From positions 926,501-990,500 of the forward strand of contig CP063167.1 of NCBI GenBank assembly GCA_016806145.1: a stretch of DNA of 64,000 nt. The letters are read 5' to 3'. The position numbers and the translations under genes are program-made. The DNA comes from Variovorax paradoxus (lineage in GTDB: Bacteria; Pseudomonadota; Gammaproteobacteria; Burkholderiales; Burkholderiaceae_C). Of this stretch, positions 53,328-61,744 are shown piece after piece (the first letter of the stretch is position 1; the number at the start of each line of letters is the position of its first letter). The notes beneath the pieces were generated by a model, which saw only the letters and a program-made list of their open reading frames with translations, did no database searches and had not been told where the DNA came from.

Positions 53328-53942
53328 TCAGGGCGGCAGCACCAGCGGGCCACAGTTCTCGTCTGTCACAAACACCGCGACCAACTTTGCGTGACGCACC
53401 GGGTCCGGGTTCTCCGCGAATATGTGCAGCGTGCCCGGCGGCTCAAAAAACGTCTGCCCGAAGTGATAGTCGCCTGGTGGCGTGCCTGCGAGCTGAGACC
53501 GGATCGTGCCCTCCAGGATGATTGCCGTGACGGAGCCTGGATGCCGGTGCGCCGGTGAATAGGCCAACGGCGGGAAATCCACCATCAACGTCGTGACGGA
53601 CTTACCGGGCACATTGGGCAACGGCTCGCACGAGATCACCTTCGGGACGGTAGCAGGCCGTGCGGCACCTGATGCATCGGTCTGCGAGGCAGATGACGAG
53701 AACATCGGCCTTTTCACGGCACTGCATAGGTCCTCGAACCACTCGATGGTCTCGCTCTTCCCTGCGTTCGGCATCGTTGCCCATCCCGCGGCGAGTATCA
53801 GCGACGCCATGGCCACGGCGGTGGCGAGCTGCTGGCGAGCATTCAGGTGCCTCCACGCAGCAGGGCCTCGCGCAGCGAAAGACAGTGCAAACGCGCTGAA
53901 GAATCCGGCTGCACCGTCTCGGATCGATCGATTTCTATTCAT
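53328..53942 (-). CDS. Membrane-anchored or exported cupin protein
   Basis: 204 residues from ATG 53942, which has AAGGA 7 to 9 bases upstream. A hydrophobic helix at about residues 38-57 (QLATAVAMASLILAAGWATM) acts as anchor or signal. The cupin barrel is at the C-terminus: PAHRHPGSVTAIILEGTIRS and FGQTFFEPPGTLHIFAENPD. It resembles the exported cupin at 17060-17464 in its core. It lies 20 bases downstream of the reductase gene in the Rieske operon, so it may be co-transcribed. Role unknown. Confidence 0.78.
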   Translation of the reverse strand: MNRNRSIRDGAAGFFSAFALSFAARGPAAWRHLNARQQLATAVAMASLILAAGWATMPNAGKSETIEWFEDLCSAVKRPMFSSSASQTDASGAARPATVPKVISCEPLPNVPGKSVTTLMVDFPPLAYSPAHRHPGSVTAIILEGTIRSQLAGTPPGDYHFGQTFFEPPGTLHIFAENPDPVRHAKLVAVFVTDENCGPLVLPP

Positions 53943-53961
53943 GGTCTTTTCCTTCATGGTT

Positions 53962-55323
53962 TCAAGAGCAGAGGGCCGGCTCGGCATGTGCGACATCGAA
54001 GCCCTCGGCGATCAATGCATCACGCTGCAGGTCGGAACGCTCCGCCAGCAGCTTTCGCAGGCGGCGCATCTCGCGTGGTCGGTTGATTCCTACGGCACCG
54101 ATCACCGCATCGCCGCGCAGGTAGATGAACAGTGGCGAATCCACTGTCGCGTTGCCACCTGCGCCCGCCAGGACCGTGTCGCCGCACAGTGGAGCGCCAA
54201 TCACCTGGAGGTTCACGCCGTACTGATCCGACCAGAACCAAGGTGGCGCTGTGCAGGACCTGTCCGAAGCGCCTTCTAAAGGGCCCTGCAGGTCATCGCC
54301 CAGCGCCTGGACCGGCTTCACGAGCTGTAGAGCGGCCCCACTTCCGGCGATCTGCCTGGCCGCGATCGCTCCCTGGCGATTGGCGTTGTCCCAGGTCTCG
54401 ATACGCACGGGCACACGGTGCCAAGGGCAGACGTGCTCGGCCACATCTCCGGCCGCAAAGATCTCGGGCACCGAGGTTCGACAATTTCGATCCACCACGA
54501 TTCCCGAACGTACCTGCAGCCCCATTTGCTCGGCCAGCGACGTGCTGGGATCGATGCCAATGCCAACCACCACCGCGCCGACCGGCAAAGCGCTGCCGTC
54601 CGACAACTGCGCGCTACGAACGTCAGCGTCGCCGTCGAGGCGAAGTACCGAGCAGCCTAGCCGCACGTCGACGCCGCGCGACACATGAAACCGCCGCAGC
54701 CAGTCTGCTGCCGCAATGGGCAGCGTGCGGCTGCACAACCGTCCGCCTTGCTCCACCAGCGTCACGTCGAGTCCGGCCGCCTGCGCCCCGGCCGCGACCT
54801 CCAAGCCGATCCAGCTTCCGCCCACAATCAACAAGGTGCGCCGCTCCTGTCTGCAGCGTTCGATCGAACGACGCAGCGACAGCGCGTCGCCCGCACTGCG
54901 CAAAGCATGAACGCCACCCAGCTCCGCGCCTGGCACCCGCAACCGCCGAGGGACTCCGCCCGTGGCCAGCAGCAACGCGCTGTAGGACAGAGTCGAGCCA
55001 TCGCTACAAAACAGCGTCCTCGAGGCCACATCGCCCGAGACAACCCGACGGTCCAGCCGCAGCTGTTCGTTTGACCGCTCATCTGGCGCGACCGCGCGCA
55101 AGTCTTGCCCCATGCCCCAGAGGTACTCCTTGGACAGGGGAGGGCGCTCATAGGGCGCAAAGGCTTCGTCGCTCACGAGAACGATGGAACCCATGTAGTC
55201 AAGCTGGCGCAGGGTTTTCAATGCCGCCCCTGCCGCTTGGCCGCCCCCCACGATAACGAGGCGCGCGTCAGGCGAGCCGACCGCAGCAGACGGCAACACC
55301 GATGTCGACCCAAGGGGCGTCAT
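53962..55323 (-). CDS. FAD-dependent ferredoxin reductase of the Rieske oxygenase system
   Basis: 453 residues, glutathione-reductase fold. FAD-binding GGGQAAGAAL lies near residue 25 and the RPPLSKEYL motif near 59. The NAD-binding GGSWIGLEVA lies near 168, and EIFAAGDVAEHVCPWHRVPV near 290. These match the BphA4/HcaD-type reductases that pass electrons from NADH to a ferredoxin. A loop of about 25 residues near 335-360 (DDLQGPLEGASDRS) is longer than usual. Its start overlaps the Rieske ferredoxin stop by 4 bases, confirming an operon. Confidence 0.88.
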   Translation of the reverse strand: MTPLGSTSVLPSAAVGSPDARLVIVGGGQAAGAALKTLRQLDYMGSIVLVSDEAFAPYERPPLSKEYLWGMGQDLRAVAPDERSNEQLRLDRRVVSGDVASRTLFCSDGSTLSYSALLLATGGVPRRLRVPGAELGGVHALRSAGDALSLRRSIERCRQERRTLLIVGGSWIGLEVAAGAQAAGLDVTLVEQGGRLCSRTLPIAAADWLRRFHVSRGVDVRLGCSVLRLDGDADVRSAQLSDGSALPVGAVVVGIGIDPSTSLAEQMGLQVRSGIVVDRNCRTSVPEIFAAGDVAEHVCPWHRVPVRIETWDNANRQGAIAARQIAGSGAALQLVKPVQALGDDLQGPLEGASDRSCTAPPWFWSDQYGVNLQVIGAPLCGDTVLAGAGGNATVDSPLFIYLRGDAVIGAVGINRPREMRRLRKLLAERSDLQRDALIAEGFDVAHAEPALCS

Positions 55324-55661
55324 GGCTCGGCCACACCCTGGGGGATTTCCACCAGGAGTGCATCGTCCTCGACGCGCACTGCATAAGTGGCCAAGTCAAC
55401 ATTGGCCACCGCCAGACACTTCCCGCTGCGGATGTCGAACATGGCCCCATGCAGGGGACACTCGACTGCCTCCCCCTCGATATAGCCATCGGAGAGCAGC
55501 GCATAGGCGTGCGTGCACACGTCATGCGTGGCGTGGATGCCGTCGTCCAGCCGATAAAGCGCGATCGGGATACCTGCGAGCTTCACGCCCTTGGGTTCCC
55601 CCTTCTTCACTTCAGACGCCGCGCACGCGCGCACCCATTGCTTCGAAGCACCGTGTTCCAT
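55320..55661 (-). CDS. Rieske-type ferredoxin
   Basis: 113 residues. The Rieske cluster ligands are C49 and H51 (VCTHAYALLSDG) and C68 and H71 (ECPLHGAMFDI). The remaining sequence is a compact BphA3-type beta fold. It shuttles electrons from the FAD reductase to the oxygenase. Its stop overlaps the reductase start, and it begins 13 bases after the oxygenase gene. All three components of a dioxygenase or demethylase system are thus contiguous. Confidence 0.92.
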   Translation of the reverse strand: MEHGASKQWVRACAASEVKKGEPKGVKLAGIPIALYRLDDGIHATHDVCTHAYALLSDGYIEGEAVECPLHGAMFDIRSGKCLAVANVDLATYAVRVEDDALLVEIPQGVAEP

Positions 55662-55674
55662 GGACGGCTCTCCC

Positions 55675-56898
55675 TCAACGCGGCAAGGTGCGCCAGTCGT
55701 CTTCGATCGACCTCATTCGGCCACCAGTCGCGGTGATTCCGGCATAGTCGCGGCCTTCAGGCATCGCGCTGGGCGGCGTCTCATTTGCCATGAACTTCCT
55801 GACGGATTGCAGCAGGTGGCGGCGCAGGCGAATGATGGCCTGGTCCGCGGAGCAAAGGTATTCCTCCGAGCGGTCGACGATCGGACCCATGCTGACCTGG
55901 GTGACAAAGTCCTCGACGACGATCTCGTTGAAGCCCGTGTGGTTGCCGTGCTTCATCAGCTGGCGGTTCTGCCCCCAAGCGCGGTCGGGATCATGGCAGA
56001 CACCGCCGGCCATCGGCCAGGTGTTCGCGCGTTGCGCGCGTTTCATCGAATCCGTCGGACGCTTCGTGTTGTAGTAGATGTACCACTGGATCAGGTGCGT
56101 GTCATCGACGGGTACGGCGATGATGACCGTGCGATCCTGGTCGTCGCCCGTGTTGATCGGTGGAATCAGGCCGTAGTAAGGCATAACGAACTCTGTCACC
56201 CGTGCCACGCACTGGCCGTCAGGCGCTTCCCGCAGCGCGGCTGCGCGATAGCCGTAGGCTGTGTCCTCGAACTTGTAACGCACGGCGTTGTTCACTCGCG
56301 CCGCGGCCATGTCCATCTTCGAGTTTTCCAGATGGCTCTGGTGCAGCAGTGCGATGTGTGAGGAGTCGATCGTCGCCTCCACACCCTGCAGCCAGTTCGA
56401 GTTGAGCTCGAGGCCGCACGAGTAGGCCTGTTCCGGGCCAAGTCCCATCCACTCGAAGTTGGGCGCCGCGGGCGCCTCGCCCTCGCCCAACCAGACCCAG
56501 ACCAGACCCGCGCCTTCGACAGCCGGGTAGTGCTTGACGTTGATCGTCTTGCGGAAGCACTCTGGATTGGCCGCCTCGTTAGGCACTTCGAGCACTTCGC
56601 CAGATACACAGATCTTCCACCCGTGGAAGATGCAGCGCAGTGCATTGTCTTCGTTGCGCGCAAGGGCGAGCGAGACGCCGCGGTGCGGGCAGGCTTCATT
56701 CAGGAAACCCACCCGACCGTCATGCGTGCGATAGGCGACATAGCGGTGGCCGAACAACTTCACCCGAACCGGCGCCCCGCCCGCTTCGAGGCGCGAACTC
56801 AGCACCGCGGGTATCCAGTAAAGCTGCCGCAGCATCTGCCCCATTGGAGCGTCGCCCTCGATGCGGGTGAGAAGTTCGTTGTCTTCCTTGGTGGTCAT
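55675..56898 (-). CDS. Rieske non-heme iron oxygenase, alpha subunit (phthalate 4,5-dioxygenase-like)
   Basis: 407 residues. The Rieske domain is N-terminal with C70, H72 (ACPHRGVSL), C89 and H92 (CIFHGWK). The mononuclear iron site has H181 and H186 in DSSHIALLHQSH. The sequence start (LLTRIEGDAPMGQMLRQLYW) is characteristic of the phthalate oxygenase/phenoxybenzoate dioxygenase class, which is alpha-only. No small beta subunit gene is present, in agreement. It hydroxylates or O-demethylates an aromatic acid or ether. It is first in the operon and divergent from the MarR-fusion gene; the intervening sequence carries 9-bp repeats. Confidence 0.9.
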   Translation of the reverse strand: MTTKEDNELLTRIEGDAPMGQMLRQLYWIPAVLSSRLEAGGAPVRVKLFGHRYVAYRTHDGRVGFLNEACPHRGVSLALARNEDNALRCIFHGWKICVSGEVLEVPNEAANPECFRKTINVKHYPAVEGAGLVWVWLGEGEAPAAPNFEWMGLGPEQAYSCGLELNSNWLQGVEATIDSSHIALLHQSHLENSKMDMAAARVNNAVRYKFEDTAYGYRAAALREAPDGQCVARVTEFVMPYYGLIPPINTGDDQDRTVIIAVPVDDTHLIQWYIYYNTKRPTDSMKRAQRANTWPMAGGVCHDPDRAWGQNRQLMKHGNHTGFNEIVVEDFVTQVSMGPIVDRSEEYLCSADQAIIRLRRHLLQSVRKFMANETPPSAMPEGRDYAGITATGGRMRSIEDDWRTLPR

Positions 56899-56924
56899 GG
56901 GTGCACCTGTTCAGTTGTAGGTGG

Positions 56925-57116
56925 TTGGGTAAAAGATGTCCAACTATCTTCTTTGGAAGACATATGGTCAATCTATTAGCGGGTTTCCACTACTGAATTC
57001 TTCGAAAAGGTGTTAGGCAAATTGGGCAAAAAGCGGTTTACGAGCTTCTCTTCGGACCAGGAAGACGTCGCCGCAAGATTGATATTGGGTAAATTGGGTA
57101 AACTAAATTGGACAAA
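56925..57116 (+). repeat. Direct 9-bp repeats TTGGGYAAA in the Rieske/regulator intergenic region
   Basis: Copies at 56925-56933 (TTGGGTAAA), 57013-57021 (TTAGGCAAA), 57022-57030 (TTGGGCAAA), 57085-57093 and 57094-57102 (TTGGGTAAA twice) and 57108-57116 (TTGGACAAA). All point the same way; two pairs are exactly tandem. They lie between the divergent Rieske operon and regulator gene and are probable operator sites. Further copies occur at 58027 and 58042. Confidence 0.7.
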
Positions 57117-57128
57117 ACCAGAATCACC

Positions 57129-57974
57129 ATGGCCCAGCCCTTCGCATCAATCGACCTCTCGTCCACGCAATCCCGGCGAGCGCTGGCTCCGCGCGGCAAG
57201 CCCTACTGGCACATCCATTCGCCACGAGTGCACCTCGGCTACTACAAGGGCAGCCGCGGTGCCGTCTGGTACGGCCGAGTATTCATTGGAGAGGGCAAAT
57301 ACAAGCAGACAAAGCTCGGGCCCAGCCATGGCGAGCACGGCGCCGGCGACCAAGGCCTGAGCTACGAAGCGGCGATCCAGGCGCTGCTGCAGTGGGCCGC
57401 CAGTGAACCGACGAGCGCGGACAGCCCAAGCGACGCACTCCAGAGCGAGCTAGCGGCCAAGGAGGCAAAGGCTGCGAACGCGCTCAAACCTCAACGCCTC
57501 GATGCCATCTCGCTGGCCTGGGCTCACGAGCGCCCCGACGTTGACTTCTGGCTCGCCGGCTTCTTCTTGCGGCTCGAGCATGCGCACTACCTGCACGAGC
57601 GACGCGTGCAGGAGATCGCCAAGCAGGCCGACACCACCGTCGGCGATCTGCACGTGCTCTTGGCCCTGCGGCGCAACGGTGCCGACAACGCCATGCGGCC
57701 GACCGATCTGTACAAGGAACTGCTCGTCACATCGGGAGCGATCACCAAGCGGCTTGACAGCCTGCGCGCTCAGAAGCTCATTGCACGCGCCGCAGCGGCG
57801 GAAGACCGTCGCTCCGAGTTGGTGAAGCTCACCAAGCGCGGCCAAGCCGTTGCCGACACCGCGATGACTCGCATTGCGCAATCACTGGAAGGCATCGTCA
57901 AGGCCAGTGGAGTCAGCCGAGCGGAACTACGGCAGATGGATGAATGCTTCCGGCGACTGATAGCCGCCATGTAG
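57129..57974 (+). CDS. MarR-family regulator fused to an integrase arm-like N-terminal domain
   Basis: 281 residues from ATG 57129 (TTG 57108, inside a repeat, is an alternative). Residues about 15-95 (RGKPYWHIHSPRVHLGYYKG, WYGRVFIGEGKYKQTKLG, LSYEAAIQALLQWA) resemble the N-terminal arm-binding domain of phage-type tyrosine recombinases. No catalytic recombinase domain follows. After a linker, residues about 130-281 form a MarR winged helix: recognition helix TSGAITKRLDSLRAQKLI (201-218), wing AEDRRSELVKLTKRG (224-238). Normal MarR proteins are about 150 residues. It lies between the Rieske operon and the ABC operon and probably controls both. Confidence 0.82.
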   Translation: MAQPFASIDLSSTQSRRALAPRGKPYWHIHSPRVHLGYYKGSRGAVWYGRVFIGEGKYKQTKLGPSHGEHGAGDQGLSYEAAIQALLQWAASEPTSADSPSDALQSELAAKEAKAANALKPQRLDAISLAWAHERPDVDFWLAGFFLRLEHAHYLHERRVQEIAKQADTTVGDLHVLLALRRNGADNAMRPTDLYKELLVTSGAITKRLDSLRAQKLIARAAAAEDRRSELVKLTKRGQAVADTAMTRIAQSLEGIVKASGVSRAELRQMDECFRRLIAAM

Positions 57975-58026
57975 CGCTACGACAGGGTTTACGCTAGTGA
58001 CGTTTATCTTGCCAGGAAGATAATCA

Positions 58027-58050
58027 TTGGGCAGAAAGTAGTTGGGCAAA
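58027..58050 (+). repeat. Two further 9-bp repeats before the ABC operon
   Basis: TTGGGCAGA at 58027-58035 and TTGGGCAAA at 58042-58050, same orientation as the copies at 56925-57116. They stand 56 bases before the ATG of the binding-protein gene, in the 131-base gap after the regulator, a place suited to an operator. Confidence 0.65.
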
Positions 58051-58105
58051 CGTGCCCCACTGCGCGCGCCGAGCGCGGCACTTGTCTCAGTGAACTGGAA
58101 CCACG

Positions 58106-59311
58106 ATGAATGTCCCCAAGCTCCCGATATCGCGCCGCAGCCTGCTGAAGGCATCGCTGGCGCCCTTGACGCTCTCCTTCGATCGCGTGCTGGCTCAACC
58201 CCAGCCGAGCTTCAAGGGAGAGATCCGACTCGGGCAGACGATGCCTTACAGCGGCCCTTTGTCAGCGCTGAGCGCGATCGGAAAGGTGCAGGCGCGCTAC
58301 TTCAAGATGCTCAACGACAACGGGGGCATCAACGGGCGCAGCGTCACGCTGCTGTCGCTGGACGACGCCTACAACCCCGCCAAGGCCGTGGAGCAGACAC
58401 GCAACCTCGTCGAGCGCGAGGGCGTCAAGGCCATGTTCGCCAGCATGGGCACGGCGCAGAACGTGGCGGTCCAGAAGTACCTCAACGGCAAGAAGGTCCC
58501 TCAGCTTTTCGTCTACGCCGGCAGCGATCGCTTTGCGGACCCGAAGAACTTTCCCTGGACGGTGCCGGGTTTGCCGACGTTTTCGACCGAGGCTTCGGTC
58601 TACGCCGAGTACATCCACAAGACCAAGCCAAGCGCCAAGGTCGCGGTGCTCTACCAGAACGACGATTTCGGCAAGGAGTACTTGGCCGCGTTCAAGCGAC
58701 AGTTGCAAACGCTGGGCAGCCAGGTCCAGGTTGTGATGGCCACGGGCTACGAGGTGACGGCTCCCACGATCGATTCACAGATCATCAGCCTCGCGGCCAC
58801 GGGCGCCGACGTCTTCATGGATATCACGAGCCCCAAGTTCACCATCCAAGCGATTCGCAAGGTCAGCGAGTTGCCCTGGAAGCCGCTACACATCATTCCC
58901 ATCACCAGCAATTTCATCGCCACGGTGCTGCGGGTCGCAGGCCTGGACAAGTCCACCGGCCTCGTATCCGCCACGCCGAGCAAATCCGCCGGCGATGCCG
59001 AATGGGTGAATGACGCGGCCTACAAGGACTGGCTCGCGTTCATGAAGAAATACTACCCCGAGGGTGACACCACCGAGCAGCTCAATCTCGTGGGCTACAG
59101 CATGGGGTTCCTGATGACCGAGGTGCTCAGGCGCTGCGGCGACGACCTGAGCGCCGAACGCATCCTCAAGGAAGCCACCTCACTCAAGAATGTGGCGCTG
59201 CCCGCGCTGGTGCCGGGCATCACGGTGAACACCTCGCTCACCGACTACCGTATCGTGCAGCAGCTTCGCCTGCAGCGCTTCGACGGCGCCCGCTGGCTCC
59301 CGGTGGTCTGA
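58106..59311 (+). CDS. livK: Branched-chain amino acid-type ABC importer, periplasmic binding protein
   Basis: 401 residues. The leader has a twin-arginine motif (SRRSLLKASLAPLTLSF, residues 9-25), so Tat export is likely. The Peripla_BP_6 fold follows (IRLGQTMPYSGPLSALSAIG, DDAYNPAKAVEQTRNLVERE, KVAVLYQNDDFGKEYLAAFK). This subfamily in catabolic clusters often binds aromatic acids or amides rather than leucine. It heads a five-gene transporter operon and has the TTGGGYAAA repeats upstream. The stop overlaps the next start by one base. Confidence 0.9.
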   Translation: MNVPKLPISRRSLLKASLAPLTLSFDRVLAQPQPSFKGEIRLGQTMPYSGPLSALSAIGKVQARYFKMLNDNGGINGRSVTLLSLDDAYNPAKAVEQTRNLVEREGVKAMFASMGTAQNVAVQKYLNGKKVPQLFVYAGSDRFADPKNFPWTVPGLPTFSTEASVYAEYIHKTKPSAKVAVLYQNDDFGKEYLAAFKRQLQTLGSQVQVVMATGYEVTAPTIDSQIISLAATGADVFMDITSPKFTIQAIRKVSELPWKPLHIIPITSNFIATVLRVAGLDKSTGLVSATPSKSAGDAEWVNDAAYKDWLAFMKKYYPEGDTTEQLNLVGYSMGFLMTEVLRRCGDDLSAERILKEATSLKNVALPALVPGITVNTSLTDYRIVQQLRLQRFDGARWLPVV

Positions 59312-60132
59312 TGAGCGCGCTGCATTCTTCGTCTCCCGCTGCCCGCGGGCGGGACCCAGCGCGCGCCGCGCCGCTGCTACGCATCGATGGCCTGGGCTTG
59401 CGCTTCGGCGGCATCCGCGCGTTGTCCGACGTTTCGTTTTCGGTCGGCCGCGGCGTGATCTGCGGCGTCATCGGTCCGAACGGCGCCGGCAAGACCACCT
59501 TGTTCAACTGCCTGAGCCGTCTCTACGAGCCAAATGAAGGTGCGATCCACTTTGCCGAGCGCGACCTGCGAACGGTACGCGCGCACGAAGTGCCCGCCCT
59601 CGGCATTGCTCGCACCTTCCAGAACGTCGCGCTGTTCGATCGTCAAACAGTGCGCAAGAACGTCGAGACCGGCTGCTTCCTGCAGTTCGGTGGTCGGCAT
59701 TTCGCGGCGCTGATGCGCAATCGCCGAGGCCGCCAGGACCGCGAGCAGGTCAACGCATGCGTCGACGAACTGCTCGCCTTTGCCCGCCTGCGCGAGGTGG
59801 CCGACATCCCAGTCGCCCAACTGTCCTTTGGCACGCGCAAACGCGTAGAGCTGGCCCGCGCCCTCGCGATGAAGCCACAGATGCTGCTGCTGGACGAACC
59901 GGCCGCGGGCCTCAACCACGAGGAGGTGGAAGAGCTCCTCGGCTGGATCCTCGAGATCCGGAACCGGCGGGGCACCTCGGTCCTGCTGATCGAGCATCAC
60001 ATGAACCTCGTGATGCGCGTGTCTGACCAGGTCGTGGTGCTCGAGTTCGGCCGAAAGATCGCTGAAGGTCGGCCCGATGCCGTGGCGGCCAACCCCGAGG
60101 TGGTGCGCGCCTACCTGGGAGGTGAATCATGA
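59311..60132 (+). CDS. livG: ABC importer ATPase, LivG type
   Basis: 273 residues. Walker A GPNGAGKTT, signature LSFGTRKRVE (variant of LSGGQ, usual in LivG) and Walker B LLLDEPAAGL are present. The C-terminus has the LivG-type switch VLLIEHHMNLVMRVSDQV and the end VVRAYLGGES. It powers the importer with LivF. The start overlaps the binding-protein stop (TGATG), and its own stop overlaps the LivF start. Confidence 0.93.
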   Translation: MSALHSSSPAARGRDPARAAPLLRIDGLGLRFGGIRALSDVSFSVGRGVICGVIGPNGAGKTTLFNCLSRLYEPNEGAIHFAERDLRTVRAHEVPALGIARTFQNVALFDRQTVRKNVETGCFLQFGGRHFAALMRNRRGRQDREQVNACVDELLAFARLREVADIPVAQLSFGTRKRVELARALAMKPQMLLLDEPAAGLNHEEVEELLGWILEIRNRRGTSVLLIEHHMNLVMRVSDQVVVLEFGRKIAEGRPDAVAANPEVVRAYLGGES

Positions 60133-60848
60133 GCGGCCCGCTGCTGCAGGTCCGCGGCCTCTTCGCGGCGTACCAGGCTTCGCCCGTGCTCAAGTCGGTC
60201 GATCTCGATGTAGCTAACGGGGGCATCACCGCCCTGCTGGGTGCGAATGGCGCCGGCAAGACCACGCTGCTGCGATCGATCAGCCACGCCTTGGTCAGCA
60301 CGCGCGGACAGATCCTCCTGGACGGCCAATCCATTGCGGGTCTCACCAGCGATGCCATCGCCCGGCTGGGTGTGGCCCATGTACCGGACGGCCGCGGCAC
60401 CTTCACGCAGTTGACTGTCGAGGAAAACCTGCTGGTCGGTGCGATCACTCGCCGACGCGGTGCCGATGTGCGGCGCGACATCGAGCGGATGTATGCCCTC
60501 TTTCCGCGGCTTGCGGACTACCGCAGCAAGCCGGCCGGGCTGCTGAGCGGCGGCGAGCAGCAGATGGTCGCGATCGCGCGCGCATTGATGCTCAAGCCCC
60601 GCTTGCTGATGCTCGATGAGCCGTCCTTCGGGCTGGCCCCCCTGGTGGTTCGACAGATCTTCGAGGTGCTGGCCCAGATCAACCGTGACAGCGGCCTGGG
60701 CATCCTCGTCGTCGAGCAAAACGCCCGCCTTGCGCTCGACCTGGCGCACACAGCCTACGTGCTGGAAGCAGGGAGCGTTGCCATCAGCGGAAACGCACAG
60801 GCCCTGCGCGACGACCCGCGCGTGAAGAAGGCCTACCTCGGCATCTGA
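60129..60848 (+). CDS. livF: ABC importer ATPase, LivF type
   Basis: 239 residues, ATG overlapping the LivG stop (ATGA). Walker A GANGAGKTT, signature LSGGEQQMV, Walker B LLMLDEPSFGLA, and the switch LVVEQNARLALDLAHTAYVL. Length and sequence are standard for LivF. It pairs with LivG as a heterodimeric motor of the importer. Confidence 0.93.
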   Translation: MSGPLLQVRGLFAAYQASPVLKSVDLDVANGGITALLGANGAGKTTLLRSISHALVSTRGQILLDGQSIAGLTSDAIARLGVAHVPDGRGTFTQLTVEENLLVGAITRRRGADVRRDIERMYALFPRLADYRSKPAGLLSGGEQQMVAIARALMLKPRLLMLDEPSFGLAPLVVRQIFEVLAQINRDSGLGILVVEQNARLALDLAHTAYVLEAGSVAISGNAQALRDDPRVKKAYLGI

Positions 60849-60871
60849 GAAGAAGAAGGAGACACAGACAC

Positions 60872-61744
60872 ATGACGGAATTTGTCCAACAGGTGGTCGC
60901 GGGTTTTGTGAACGGGTGCATCTACGCCATGCTGGCGCTGGCCCTGGTCATGATCTATCGCGCGACCCATCACGTGAATTTTGCGCAAGGCGAGATGGCG
61001 ATGTTCTCCACCTACATCGCCTGGTCGCTGCTCGAGGCCGGCGTGCCGTACTGGGCCGCAGGCATTGCAGCCATCGCTTTCGGTTTCGTCGCCGGCGCCC
61101 TGATCGAACGCGTCGCCTTGCGGCCGCTGCATAACGCGCCGTTGCTGTCGATCGTGACGGTCTTCGTGGCACTGATGATCATCATCCAGAGCGCGGCCGG
61201 GCTGCTGTTTGGCCACGAAAGCCATAGCTTCGCGAGCCCGTTCGAGGCCTGGAGCCCGCTGGGCCAGGGCATGTTGTCGGGCCACGCGCTCGGTACCGTC
61301 GCGGTCACGCTTGCCGTGCTGCTGGCGATGAGTGCCTTCTTCCGTTTCACACGTCTCGGCCTGGCAATGCGCGCAGCGGCCCTGAATCCGCTTTCGAGCG
61401 CGCTGTCCGGGGTCAGCGTGAGCCGGCTGCTGATGATCGGCTGGGGCGTCGCAGGCGCGATCGGGGCGGTCGCGGGCCTGCTGGCCACTCCGGTGGTTTT
61501 CCTCGGCCCGCACATGATGGCCGGCATCATGATCTATGGCTTCGCCGCCGCAGTCGTGGGCGGTGTCGACAGCCCGCCCGGCGCCATCCTGGGAGGCCTC
61601 GTGCTGGGGATTGGCGAGAACCTGCTGGGTGCCTACGTGACCGGCAATGAGCTCAAGCTCACGATCGCGCTGGTTTTGATGTTTGCCATCCTTGTGGTGC
61701 GGCCCCAAGGCCTGCTCGGCGGAAAGGCGGTTCAGCGTGTCTGA
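60872..61744 (+). CDS. livH: ABC importer permease, LivH type
   Basis: 290 residues, about eight hydrophobic helices. LivH marks: GFVNGCIYAMLALALVMIYR at the start, VNFAQGEMAMFSTYIAWSLL, and the coupling-loop region near AMRAAALNPLSSALSGVSVS. An AAGGAG site precedes the ATG. It forms the transmembrane pore with LivM, whose GTG start overlaps its end by 8 bases. Confidence 0.92.
   Translation: MTEFVQQVVAGFVNGCIYAMLALALVMIYRATHHVNFAQGEMAMFSTYIAWSLLEAGVPYWAAGIAAIAFGFVAGALIERVALRPLHNAPLLSIVTVFVALMIIIQSAAGLLFGHESHSFASPFEAWSPLGQGMLSGHALGTVAVTLAVLLAMSAFFRFTRLGLAMRAAALNPLSSALSGVSVSRLLMIGWGVAGAIGAVAGLLATPVVFLGPHMMAGIMIYGFAAAVVGGVDSPPGAILGGLVLGIGENLLGAYVTGNELKLTIALVLMFAILVVRPQGLLGGKAVQRV

Noticed and set aside
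53366..53372. TGTCACA, identical to an ECF41 -35 box
   Set aside because: Lies inside the cupin gene and has no CGTC at 16 bases.
55302..56361. Several plus-strand open frames over the Rieske ferredoxin and oxygenase
   Set aside because: Shadows of the minus-strand Rieske genes, whose cluster and iron motifs are unmistakable.
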